DNA of 64,000 nt from Deltaproteobacteria bacterium. GTDB taxonomy: Bacteria > Desulfobacterota > Deferrimicrobia > Deferrimicrobiales > Deferrimicrobiaceae. How positions within the stretch are numbered: the stretch's first letter is position 1; each line of letters begins with the position of its first letter. The notes under the pieces are model-generated. The model was not told the DNA's origin and searched no databases. It saw nothing but the letters and a program-made list of their open reading frames with translations. The DNA lies in the NCBI GenBank assembly GCA_021815305.1, contig JAKAHC010000001.1:248001-312000 (forward strand), written 5' to 3'. The translations under genes were made by a program, and so were the position numbers. Positions 15,573-24,374 of the stretch are shown piece by piece.

Positions 15573-16871
15573 TTGGAAAGCGTCCTGCGGCTTCGAACCG
15601 TTCCCTTCCTCATCGTTTCCCTCCTTTTCCTCGGTGAACCTTTCATCGTCCCGGCGACGGCGTTCCACTCGGGCGGCGTGGGCGATTGTCTCGGGTGCCA
15701 CTCCATGCACGCTCCGGCCGCAGGGACGGAGAAGCCGGCGGGCGCCCATCCCGCATCGCTCGTCGGATCGGATCCCGGTTCCACTTGCCTGTCCTGCCAC
15801 CTGAAAGCAGGGGAAACGCGTCCCTCCTCCCACCGGATCGCAACCGCCGATGCGGACATGCCCGCCGGATTGCCTCCGGCCCAGATCACGCCCGGCGGAG
15901 ATTTCGGCTGGCTGAAGAAGAGTTACCGCTGGGGGGGCGATCCGGGCGAGGCCGGAGGGAGCAGCCCCGGGGAACGGCACGGGCACAACATCGTCGCGGC
16001 GGACTACCGTTACACGGCGGACACGAAGAATTTCGCCGCCCCCGGCGGAACGTATCCCGCCGACAGGCTCAGTTGCATCAGTTGCCACGACCCCCATGGG
16101 AAGTACAGGCGTCTCGCGGGGGGAATCATCGGGACCGGTGGAGCCCCCATCCTGGGGTCGGGCTCCTACGAGGTGAGCCCCCTCCCGACCGGAACCGCCG
16201 CGGTAGGCGTATACCGGCTCCTGGGAGGGAAGGGTTACGTGACTTCCCTGTACGGCGGAGCCCCCTTTTCCGCGGATCCTCCCGCCGCCGTCTCCCCCTC
16301 GGACTTCAACCGCCCGGAGAGCGACAGCGACACGAGGGTGGCGTATGGCGCGGGAATGTCCGAGTGGTGCGCAAATTGCCACGCCGCGCTGATGGGTGAA
16401 TCAGCCGGGCGGAAAGTCCATCCCGCCGGGGCAAGCGTCAAGTTCGGCGCGGACACCGCCTCCACCTACAATGCCTACGCAGGTTCGGGGGACATGTCCG
16501 GAGGCCCGGCGACAGCGTACACCTCGCTGGTCCCCTTCGAAATCGGGACGAACGACTACTCCGTGCTGAAATCGATGGCGCGGAGCGACGGCGCGGCATC
16601 CACGGGGCCGGATGCGAACGCCAACGTGATGTGCCTGTCCTGCCATCGCGCGCACGCATCCGCATGGGACCACGCGGCGCGCTGGAACATGGAATCGGCG
16701 TTTCTCGTCTACGGCGGGAATTTCCCCGGGATCGAGGACCCTGCCGCGCCGCCCGGCATTTCCCAGGGGCGCACACGGGCGGAGACCCGCAGGGCGTTCT
16801 ATGAAAGGCCGCCGGGCCGCTTCGCGGCCTACCAGAGATCCCTCTGCAACAAGTGCCACGCCAAGGATTGA
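15573..16871 (+). CDS. omcS: OmcS-family hexahaem nanowire cytochrome (copy 2)
   Basis: The 432-residue product starts at TTG behind AGGGAGG, with a signal peptide ending PATAF. It has six CXXCH motifs (CLGCH, CLSCH, CISCH, CANCH, CLSCH, CNKCH) and the OmcS landmarks FHSGGV, ADMPAGLPPAQITPGGDFGW, GHNIVAADY, CHDPHGKYRR, AVSPSDFNRPE, TRVAYGAGMSEWCANCH, YSVLKS, CLSCHRAHAS and terminal CNKCHAKD. In the middle and C-terminal parts it resembles Geobacter OmcS more than copy 1 does. Two histidines present in copy 1 are replaced: VLKSHAK becomes VLKSMAR, and CHLHPGD becomes CHLKAGE. It lies downstream of the REC-PilZ gene and converges on the NtrC-type regulator. It could be a paralogue in the sense of OmcT. 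Confidence 0.9.
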   Translation: MESVLRLRTVPFLIVSLLFLGEPFIVPATAFHSGGVGDCLGCHSMHAPAAGTEKPAGAHPASLVGSDPGSTCLSCHLKAGETRPSSHRIATADADMPAGLPPAQITPGGDFGWLKKSYRWGGDPGEAGGSSPGERHGHNIVAADYRYTADTKNFAAPGGTYPADRLSCISCHDPHGKYRRLAGGIIGTGGAPILGSGSYEVSPLPTGTAAVGVYRLLGGKGYVTSLYGGAPFSADPPAAVSPSDFNRPESDSDTRVAYGAGMSEWCANCHAALMGESAGRKVHPAGASVKFGADTASTYNAYAGSGDMSGGPATAYTSLVPFEIGTNDYSVLKSMARSDGAASTGPDANANVMCLSCHRAHASAWDHAARWNMESAFLVYGGNFPGIEDPAAPPGISQGRTRAETRRAFYERPPGRFAAYQRSLCNKCHAKD

Positions 16872-16901
16872 GGGGAGGGACATGGGCGCGCCCGTTCGCG
16901 C

Positions 16902-18290
16902 CTACTCCAGCCCGAACTTCTTCACCTGGTACCGCAGGGAGTCGTAGGTGATCCCCAGCAGCCTGGCCGCGGCCGTCTTGTTGTTTCCGGCCTTCTCGAG
17001 CGCCTGCCGGATCAGGTTTTTCTCGATTTCCTCCAGCGAAAGCCCGACGTCGGGGATGGTAATACCAGGCGCGGCCTGCCCTGCCGGCCTGCCCCGTCCC
17101 GAGAGGATCTCCGCCGGAAGATGTTCCGGCAGAACGATCCGGTCGTTTTCCAGGACGACGATCCGCTCGACGACGTTGCGCAGTTCCCGGCAATTCCCCG
17201 GCCACCGGTAGGCGACCAGGTACTCCAGCGCCTCGGCGGAGAAATCCGTGATGCCCGGCTTGGCGTATTTCTTCGAATACTCCTCCAGAAAGTGCCTGGC
17301 CATCAGGGGAATGTCCTCTTTCCGCTCCCTCAGGGGGGGGAGGTGGACGGAAAAGGCGTTCAACCGATAGAACAGGTCCACGCGGAACTCCCCCTTCTCC
17401 ACCGCCGCCTCCAGGTCCCGGTTCGTCGTGGCGAACACCGTCGCGTCGAACGGGATGTCCTCCTTCCCGCCGATCCGCCGCACCTTTCTCTCCTCGAGCA
17501 CCCGCAGAAGCTTGGACTGCAGGTCCTGGCGCATCTCTCCGATCTCGTCGAGCAGGAGCGAGCCGCCGTACGCCTGCTCGAAGACTCCCTTCTTGTCGGT
17601 TTTCGCGTCCGTGAACGCACCCTTGTCGTGCCCGAACAGTTCGCTTTCGATGAGCTGCTCCGGCAGGGCGGCGCAGTTGATCCCGACGAACGGGGCGAAA
17701 ACGGACGGATCCTTCCGGTGCATCCGGTCGTGCATGCACCGGGCGAAGATCTCCTTTCCCGTGCCGCTCTCCCCGGTGATCAAAACGATCGGCACCTCGG
17801 CGTCCGAGAGCTTCTCGCATCGGGCCCGAAGCTTGTGTATCACGTTCGTGTTCCCGATGATCTCCCGCTGGTCCTGGGCGGGGGAAACCTTCCGCAGGTA
17901 CTCCACCTCCTCGCGCAGGTTCCGCCTTTCGACGATCTGCCCCAGGACGATTTTCACCTCGTCCAGGTTGAACGGCTTGGTCAGGTAGTCCACGGCCCCG
18001 ACCTTCATGGCCTTGACGGCGGTCTCCGCCGTGTCGTCGGAGGTAAGCATCACAACCTGTACGGATATGCCCTGCGCGACGATCTCTCCGAGGATGTCGA
18101 TGCCGCTGCGCCCGGGGAGCTTGATGTCCAGCATCACCACGTCGGGGGAGAACGAGCGGATCTTGTCGATCACGTTTTCAGGATCGGACTCGGCGCGAAC
18201 GTCGTACCCGTCCCCCCGCAACGCCCTCTCCAGCATGGAGACGATCAGTTCGTCGTCGTCGAGCAGGAAAACCTTCCCCCGGGACTTCAT
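16902..18290 (-). CDS. NtrC-family sigma54-dependent response regulator
   Basis: The 462-residue protein has the full NtrC layout. The receiver (residues 5-120) has DDD at 11-13 and phospho-acceptor Asp55 in VVMLDIKLPG. The AAA+ domain (about 140-380) has Walker A GESGTGKE, the sigma54-contacting GAFTDA loop and Walker B SLLLDEIGEM. The C-terminal Fis-type helix-turn-helix reads GNNKTAAARLLGITYDSLRYQVKKFGL. It overlaps the histidine-kinase stop codon by ATGA, so the pair is co-translated. Likely targets are sigma54 promoters in this locus, such as the motif at 14501-14516; that link is inference. Confidence 0.95.
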   Translation of the reverse strand: MKSRGKVFLLDDDELIVSMLERALRGDGYDVRAESDPENVIDKIRSFSPDVVMLDIKLPGRSGIDILGEIVAQGISVQVVMLTSDDTAETAVKAMKVGAVDYLTKPFNLDEVKIVLGQIVERRNLREEVEYLRKVSPAQDQREIIGNTNVIHKLRARCEKLSDAEVPIVLITGESGTGKEIFARCMHDRMHRKDPSVFAPFVGINCAALPEQLIESELFGHDKGAFTDAKTDKKGVFEQAYGGSLLLDEIGEMRQDLQSKLLRVLEERKVRRIGGKEDIPFDATVFATTNRDLEAAVEKGEFRVDLFYRLNAFSVHLPPLRERKEDIPLMARHFLEEYSKKYAKPGITDFSAEALEYLVAYRWPGNCRELRNVVERIVVLENDRIVLPEHLPAEILSGRGRPAGQAAPGITIPDVGLSLEEIEKNLIRQALEKAGNNKTAAARLLGITYDSLRYQVKKFGLE

Positions 18291-19735
18291 GCCGCGGGCC
18301 CGCTTTCCTCTTTCACGGGAAGCCGGATGGTGAACAGCGCGCCGCCCCCGGACCGGTTGGCGACGTGAATGGCTCCTTCGTGATGTTCGATCAACTGGCG
18401 GGAGATCGCCAGGCCCAGGCCCGTCCCCTTGGCCTTGGTCGTGAAGAACGGCTGGAACACCTTGCCGATGAGGTCCTCGCGGATGCCGCTCCCGGTGTCG
18501 GAGATCTCGATCCGGATCATCCCTTCGTCATCCAGCAAGGTCCGGATGCCCAGCTCGCCCCCCCGGGGCATCGCGTGGAGGGCATTCAGGAACAGGTTCA
18601 GGAAGACCTGCTGCAGCTGCGTGGGGTCCGCGAGGGTCGGCGGAAGGGTCTGGAAATCTTTCCGGATCACGACCTTCTCCGTCCCCCCGGGACCGATGGA
18701 GTGGTGCTTCAGGTGGAAACTGAGGGTCGTGTTCAGCAGCTGGTTCATGTTGATCGGCTCCAGCCGGGGCTTCTGGGGCCTCGCGAAATTCAGGAAGCTC
18801 TTCATCAGCCCTTCCAGGCGGGTGATTTCGTCCACCACTTTCCGCAACACCGCCTTGTCCTCGACGGTGATGTACGATTCCTCGGCCAGGACGCTCGTGG
18901 CGACCTTGATTCCCGCCATCGGATTCTTCACCTCGTGGGCAAGTCCCGCCGCCAGCTCCCCCACGGCGGCAAGCTGCTCCGCGCGCTGCATCTTGTGCAT
19001 CTGCTCCTTGAGGGACCCCGCCATCTCGTTGAAGGCGGTGCCGAGCTCGCCGAATTCATCTTTCAGCGGCGCTACGCGGTGGTCCAGATCCCCGCGCTTG
19101 AGCTTTCGGGTGGATTCCACGAGGACCTTGACGGGGCGGGTCAGCCCCATGATGAAGACGAACCCCAGCAACGCCGACAACAGGGGGCCGAGCGCCACAA
19201 GGCCGTAGAGAAAATATTTGGTGCGGGCGATTTCGTTGATCGCCTTTTGCGTGTTCACCCCGAGCCGGGAGCTCGTGATGGCGATCATGTCCTGGACCTT
19301 CGCGCTCAGCTCCTCGCCGATCCGGAAGGCGGTGTCCTCCTCGGCGGCGAGCCTCGCGGCGTTCGCCCGGAGGGTCAACACCCTGCTCAGGGCGTCCTTG
19401 TACCGCTCCGTTTCCCTCTTCAGGTCGTTCAACCGATCCGTCCCGCGCGGAGAGTGGTGGCAGTCGAAACAGGTGTCGATGATCCTCCCCATGCCCATGA
19501 CGTTCGAAACGACCGTATCGTAACTCTTCGAATATTGCGTGCCCATGAGCGTGAGGTCCGACTGCACTTTCTTGATTTGCAGCAGGTAGTGCTCCCTCAG
19601 GATCTCCACCTGGTGGAGCGTGATCAGGCGGTCGAGGTTTGCCGTGGCGGTGCGGATGGTGCGGATGACGTAGGCGCCGGCCAGGAGGAAGACGACGGAA
19701 TATGAGGTTAACGCGATGGCGATCTTGCGTTTCAT
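18287..19735 (-). CDS. Sensor histidine kinase with periplasmic c-haem motif
   Basis: The 482-residue kinase has TM1 (about residues 7-26), a periplasmic domain with a single haem-attachment motif CFDCH (89-93) followed by a second His, TM2 (about 176-197), a HAMP domain, a HisKA box LAAGLAHEVKNPMAG with phospho-acceptor His267, and a HATPase domain with DTGSGI and GTGLGLAI boxes. The CXXCH in a four-helix-like periplasmic domain suggests a covalently bound haem sensing redox state, oxygen or NO, as in other Geobacter c-type haem sensors. The start overlaps the stop of the upstream binding-protein gene, and the stop overlaps the regulator start. Confidence 0.9.
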   Translation of the reverse strand: MKRKIAIALTSYSVVFLLAGAYVIRTIRTATANLDRLITLHQVEILREHYLLQIKKVQSDLTLMGTQYSKSYDTVVSNVMGMGRIIDTCFDCHHSPRGTDRLNDLKRETERYKDALSRVLTLRANAARLAAEEDTAFRIGEELSAKVQDMIAITSSRLGVNTQKAINEIARTKYFLYGLVALGPLLSALLGFVFIMGLTRPVKVLVESTRKLKRGDLDHRVAPLKDEFGELGTAFNEMAGSLKEQMHKMQRAEQLAAVGELAAGLAHEVKNPMAGIKVATSVLAEESYITVEDKAVLRKVVDEITRLEGLMKSFLNFARPQKPRLEPINMNQLLNTTLSFHLKHHSIGPGGTEKVVIRKDFQTLPPTLADPTQLQQVFLNLFLNALHAMPRGGELGIRTLLDDEGMIRIEISDTGSGIREDLIGKVFQPFFTTKAKGTGLGLAISRQLIEHHEGAIHVANRSGGGALFTIRLPVKEESGPAA

Positions 19736-20643
19736 CAGTTGTTCATGTAATCGTAGGCGGCCAGGTCCAGGTGGATGTCTTTCGCGTACTCCACGACGGC
19801 GGCGTAATCCTTGTCCGTCGTCCCGATGAACTTCAGCGCCCCGAACCCTTTCAGCACCTTCACCCCTTCCGGGTCCAGGTGCATGTTGAGGAGCGCTTCC
19901 TTCATGCGGTCCCGCATCGACGGGTCGATGTCCCCCCGCAGGGCGAGACCGTTTTCCGGAACGTCGGGGGACCTCGTAAGGACCACCAGATCTCTCAGGA
20001 TCCGGGGGTCCTCTTTCGCAATGCGGTAATAGACCGTGTTCTTCGCCGCCCCGATGTCGGCCTTCCGGTCGAGAACGTCCCGGATCGCGCCCTCGTGCGT
20101 CCCGGTGAAATAAGTTTCCTTCAGGTATTTCCTGTAATTCGAGATCCCGTGTTTTTGGAAGTATTCCAGCGGGAGAAGGTAGCCTGCCGTCGTCGCCTTG
20201 TCCACGAAGGCGAACCGCTTCCCCCTCATGTCGCGGGCGGCCCGGATGCGGCTGTCTTTCCGGACGAAGATCATACCGTAATAGGTGGAAGTGTTATCGA
20301 GAGCCACCGGCCGCGCAAGGACCTCCACCCCCACCTTCGCATGCGCCAGGGGGTAGGTGAAGCTGCCGAAGAAGGCGCCGTCCATCCCCGATGACCGGAA
20401 ATTGTCGATGATGTTTCCGTACCGGGGAAGGACTTTCAACACGATCTTCGCGCCGGTCTTCCGGGAAAGATAATCCGCCAGGGGCTGGTACCGCTCCAGT
20501 TGCCTGAAAATGTTCCGCTCGGGGATCAGCCCGATCAGGAGCTTCTTCGCCGGCGCCGCTTTCGGGGCGGGTGGCGGCTCTTTCCGGGAACAGCCGAGAA
20601 GGAGCAGGAGACACGCAATGCCGCAGAGGATACGTTTTGCCAT
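19735..20643 (-). CDS. PhnD-family periplasmic binding lipoprotein
   Basis: 302 residues from ATG 20643. The N-terminus MAKRILCGIACLLLLLGCS is a lipoprotein signal (lipobox LLGC). The mature protein has the phosphate/phosphite/phosphonate-binding (PhnD/PtxB) pattern: IGLIPERNIFRQLERYQPLADYLSRKTG, DGAFFGSFTY, GMIFVRKDSRI, AFVDKATTAGYLLP, and EGAIRDVLDRKADIGAAKN. No transporter permease or ATPase is adjacent. Instead its stop codon overlaps the start of the haem-containing kinase, so it probably acts as the ligand-binding accessory of a three-component sensory system. Confidence 0.87.
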   Translation of the reverse strand: MAKRILCGIACLLLLLGCSRKEPPPAPKAAPAKKLLIGLIPERNIFRQLERYQPLADYLSRKTGAKIVLKVLPRYGNIIDNFRSSGMDGAFFGSFTYPLAHAKVGVEVLARPVALDNTSTYYGMIFVRKDSRIRAARDMRGKRFAFVDKATTAGYLLPLEYFQKHGISNYRKYLKETYFTGTHEGAIRDVLDRKADIGAAKNTVYYRIAKEDPRILRDLVVLTRSPDVPENGLALRGDIDPSMRDRMKEALLNMHLDPEGVKVLKGFGALKFIGTTDKDYAAVVEYAKDIHLDLAAYDYMNN

Positions 20644-20702
20644 CCGCCGGATGATACTATAAAGCCCCTGCCCGGCGAAAGGGGATTGATGCCCGGCCGC
20701 GG

Positions 20703-22547
20703 CTACCCCCGGGGGGGCTCCCCGAACTGCAGGGAATGGAGTCTCCGGTAGATCCCCGCCTCCGCCATAAGCTCGGCGTGGGTCCCCGATTCCCGCACCT
20801 TCCCGCGGTGCATCACGAAGATCCGGTCCGCGGAGAGCACCGTCGACAGGCGGTGGGCGACCACCAGGGCCGTCCTTCCGGACAGGATCCCCGGCAGCGC
20901 CTCCCGGATCCGGGCTTCCGTCACCGGATCGACGCTGGAGGTGGCCTCGTCCAGCAGCAGGACCTTCGGCTCGCGCGCCAGCGCGCGCGCGAAGGACACC
21001 ATCTGGCGCTGCCCCATCGACAGCATCCCCCCCCGCTCCCCCACCGGGGTCGAAAGCCCCGCGTCCCACTCCGCGGCGAACCGGTCGACGCCCGCGGCCG
21101 CCAGCGCCGGCCCGACCGCCGGCCCCCCCGCGGTTACGTTTTCCAGCACCGTCCCGGAAAAGAGGAACGGGTCCTGGAGGACGAGGGAAAGCATGCCGCG
21201 CAGTTCCCGCCGGGGAATCTCCCGGATGTCCGTGCCGAAGAGCAGGATCTGCCCCCGCCGGATCTCGTAGAACCGGCACAGGAGGGAAAGCACCGTGGTC
21301 TTTCCCGCGCCCGTCGCCCCGACGATCGCCCCCGTCCGCCCTTCCTCGAGGGCGAAGGAGACGCCCCGCAGGACCGGGGAACCTTCCGCCGGGCGGTCCG
21401 CGCTTCCGCCCTCCGCGCGGGGGTAGGAGAACCAGACGTCGCGGAATTCGATCGCCGCGGAGGCGGGTTTCCTCGCCGCGGCCCGTTCCACGCGCATCCG
21501 TTGCCCGCCGGGTGGAGGCTCCGGGTACTCGGGGGAAACCTCCGCGTCCAGCACCAGGAAGATCCGCTCGGAGGAGGCCAGGGCGGACTGCAGGATGTTG
21601 TATTTATCGCTCATGTCCTTGATGGGGTTGTAGAACTTCTGGGCGTATTCGAGAAACGCCACGAGGGTTCCGAACGTGACGGCTCCGGCGATCAGCGCGA
21701 CGCCGCCCCTCCACAGCAGCAGCGCCACGGCGACGGAGGCGAACATCTCCACGCCGGGGAAGTAGAGGGAGTAGAAGTTCGTCAGCCGGACGTTCTCCGC
21801 GGTGTACTCCTCGCTCAGCCGGTCGAAACGCCGCTCCGACTTCCCCTCCTGGACGAACGCCTTCACCACGGACACGCCCGTCACGTGCTCCTGCAGGAAG
21901 GCGTTGAGCCTGGCCAGCTTGCGCCGCGCCTCCCGGTTCGCCTCCCGGATGTGCTTTTTCAGCAGCTCGACGAACAGCAAGAGGACCGGCAGGACCGAGA
22001 AGACGACCAGCGCGAGGCGAAGGTGCATCCCCAGGAGAATCGCCGCCGTCCCGGCGAGGACCGCAGCATCGCCGATCGTCGATACGAGGCCCGAGGAGAT
22101 GAGCTCCTGGAGCGCTTCGACGTCGGAGGTCAGCCGGGTCATCAGGCGCCCCGTCGGTGTCCGGTCGAAGCAGGATACCGGGAGCCGCTCCATCCGGGAG
22201 AACATCTCCCGCCGGATCGAAAGGATCACGCGCTGCCCCAGGACCGACACCGCGTACATCTGCAGGTAGAGAAACCCCATGGCCCCCGCGAGGGCCGCAA
22301 GGTACAGGAGGATCCACCTCCCCATCCCGGGAAGCACCCCGGGCGTGATGTGCCGGTCGATGATGATCTTGATGATGTAGGGGCCCGCCAGCTGGCACGC
22401 GGTGCCGCAGGCAAGGGCCGCCAGCGCTCCCGCGAGGATTCCCCGATGGGGGACGACGTACCGCAGGAGGCGGCGCAGGAGTTTCCAGTCGACCCCCTTC
22501 GTTTCCGCCCGGTCCTCGAGGAAGAACGCATCCGGCGGGGAATTCAC
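20703..22547 (-). CDS. ABC exporter half-transporter, catalytic-site subunit
   Basis: 614 residues from GTG 22547, which overlaps the upstream ABC gene stop (GTGA). Six predicted membrane helices (about 30-320) precede one ATPase domain with Walker A GATGAGKTT, Q-loop LVLQDPFLF, signature LSMGQRQ (non-canonical) and Walker B LLLDEATSSVD with the catalytic Glu. Together with the adjacent gene it forms a heterodimeric exporter of the MdlAB/TM287-288 type. Substrate unknown; lipids, peptides and drugs are all possible. Confidence 0.9.
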   Translation of the reverse strand: MNSPPDAFFLEDRAETKGVDWKLLRRLLRYVVPHRGILAGALAALACGTACQLAGPYIIKIIIDRHITPGVLPGMGRWILLYLAALAGAMGFLYLQMYAVSVLGQRVILSIRREMFSRMERLPVSCFDRTPTGRLMTRLTSDVEALQELISSGLVSTIGDAAVLAGTAAILLGMHLRLALVVFSVLPVLLLFVELLKKHIREANREARRKLARLNAFLQEHVTGVSVVKAFVQEGKSERRFDRLSEEYTAENVRLTNFYSLYFPGVEMFASVAVALLLWRGGVALIAGAVTFGTLVAFLEYAQKFYNPIKDMSDKYNILQSALASSERIFLVLDAEVSPEYPEPPPGGQRMRVERAAARKPASAAIEFRDVWFSYPRAEGGSADRPAEGSPVLRGVSFALEEGRTGAIVGATGAGKTTVLSLLCRFYEIRRGQILLFGTDIREIPRRELRGMLSLVLQDPFLFSGTVLENVTAGGPAVGPALAAAGVDRFAAEWDAGLSTPVGERGGMLSMGQRQMVSFARALAREPKVLLLDEATSSVDPVTEARIREALPGILSGRTALVVAHRLSTVLSADRIFVMHRGKVRESGTHAELMAEAGIYRRLHSLQFGEPPRG

Positions 22548-24316
22548 GACGAATCCTCCAGCTCCCTTGCCAGCATCTGGCGCGAATACAGGTCGTAATA
22601 GGTTCCCCTCGCGGAGAGCAGCTCGTCGTGCGTCCCCTCCTCGACGATCCGCCCCGCGTCGAGGACGAGGATCCGGTCGCACCGCGAGAGGGACGCCATC
22701 CGGTGCGTGCTGAAGAGCACCGTCCGCTCTCCCTTCGCCGAAAGGATTCCCTCGAAGATCTCCCGCTCGGTCTCCGCGTCGACGGCCGAGAGGGCATCGT
22801 CCAGGAGGAGGAAGTCGCTCCCGGCGCACACCGCGCGGGCGATGGTCGCCCGCTGCTTCTGGCCCCCCGACAACGAGATCCCACGCTCGCCGACGACCGT
22901 GGAAAAGCCCCGCGGCAACTCCTCCACCTCGTCGAGGAACCGGGCCAGCGTCGCCGCATCCCTGGCGGCCGCCGGGTCGGGCGTCTCCCTGCCGAAACAG
23001 ATGTTCTCCAGGACGGAGTCGGAGAAGAGGAACGGGTCCTGGGGCACCAGGGCCACGCGGCGGCGCAGCACCGGAAGGGGAATTTCCGCCGCGTCCCTTC
23101 CGTCCCACAAGATCGTTCCCGGAGGGGTGGGATAGAACCCCAGCAACAGGGAGAACAGGGTGCTCTTCCCTCCCCCCGTGGTTCCCACCAGCCCCAGCAC
23201 CTCTCCCTTCCGCACCGTGAAGCGGACGTCGCGGAGGGTTTCTCCCCTGCCGCCCCCTTCATGGGAGAAGGAGAGGCCGCGCACCTCCAGGAGGTAGGGC
23301 GGGGCGCCCTCCCCCCGCGGTACCGCTCGCCCCGCCGCACACGCAGGGGCGGGAACGCCAGCCTCGCGGGCCGCCCTTCCGCCGCTTTCGGAGGACTCCA
23401 CCGGCAGCCGGAGGAACTCGTTGATCCGTCCCATCGCGGCGTTTCCCCGCTGGAACAGGTTGATCACCCACCCCATCGCCATCGTCGGGAACGCCAGCAT
23501 CGCGAGATACGCGTTGAAGGCGACGAATCCGCCGAGGCTGAGCGTGCCCGAGACGACCGACCGCCCCCCCACGTACAGGACGAACGCGACGCCCACGCCC
23601 GCGAGGAACCCGATCGCGCCGTGGAACGCCGCGGAGGTCCGGGCGACGTCGAGGTTGCGCCGGTAATATTCGCGGCAATCCACGGCGAACCGCTCCTCCT
23701 CCCTCTCCTCGAGGGTGAACGCCTTCACGAGGCGGATGCCCGACACGTTCTCCTGCAGCGTCGCGTTCATCGAAGCGAGCGACTCCTGGACTTTCCGGTG
23801 CTGCCGATGGAAGGCGCGGCCGTACTCGCGGGACAGGAGCACCACGAGAGGGGCCACCAGCAGCGACATGCCCGTGAGCATCGGGCTGATCCGCAGCATG
23901 AAGGCGATCGCGAGCACCCAGGTGATGGAGGTGCCTGCCAGGGTGAGCAGGCCGGGCCCGAGGAGGAGCCACACCGCGCCCAGATCGTTCGTCATGCGGG
24001 ACATCACGTCCCCCGTCGGGGTGGCGTGGAAGAACGGCATGGGCAGGCGGATCACGTGGGAGAACAGCTGCCTCCGCATCTCCCTCTCCACCTCGCGCGC
24101 CGCGACGAGCAGGGAGCGCCTAGAGAAGTACCGGAACAGGGCGTGCAGGACCGCGAAGAGCGCCAGCAGCTCCACGGCCCGGAGGAGCCGGCCCGGCCCG
24201 GAAGCGCTTCCTTCGCGCGCGGCGGACACGGCGTTGATCGCGTCCCGGGTCATCCACGGCACGAGGAGGCCCAGCACACTCGAGATCACGAGGCCGAGCG
24301 CGCACAGGGCATACAC
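22544..24316 (-). CDS. ABC exporter half-transporter, degenerate-site subunit
   Basis: 590 residues from GTG 24316. The frame is open upstream, and residues encoded there (RDLLTLLPHLSRHRR) look like a normal exporter N-terminus, but no standard start codon is available, so the true start may be non-canonical or further upstream. Membrane helices occupy about 1-290; a loop of low-complexity residues precedes the ATPase domain. Walker A is GTTGGGKST, the signature is canonical LSGGQKQR, and Walker B is LLLDDALSAVD with Asp where the catalytic Glu is expected. It pairs with the next gene, whose signature is altered, giving one degenerate and one active ATP site. Confidence 0.88.
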   Translation of the reverse strand: MYALCALGLVISSVLGLLVPWMTRDAINAVSAAREGSASGPGRLLRAVELLALFAVLHALFRYFSRRSLLVAAREVEREMRRQLFSHVIRLPMPFFHATPTGDVMSRMTNDLGAVWLLLGPGLLTLAGTSITWVLAIAFMLRISPMLTGMSLLVAPLVVLLSREYGRAFHRQHRKVQESLASMNATLQENVSGIRLVKAFTLEEREEERFAVDCREYYRRNLDVARTSAAFHGAIGFLAGVGVAFVLYVGGRSVVSGTLSLGGFVAFNAYLAMLAFPTMAMGWVINLFQRGNAAMGRINEFLRLPVESSESGGRAAREAGVPAPACAAGRAVPRGEGAPPYLLEVRGLSFSHEGGGRGETLRDVRFTVRKGEVLGLVGTTGGGKSTLFSLLLGFYPTPPGTILWDGRDAAEIPLPVLRRRVALVPQDPFLFSDSVLENICFGRETPDPAAARDAATLARFLDEVEELPRGFSTVVGERGISLSGGQKQRATIARAVCAGSDFLLLDDALSAVDAETEREIFEGILSAKGERTVLFSTHRMASLSRCDRILVLDAGRIVEEGTHDELLSARGTYYDLYSRQMLARELEDSS

Positions 24317-24374
24317 CCGCCGATGGCGGGACAGGTGCGGAAGGAGGGTCAGGAGGTCGCGGATCGCCCTGTCC

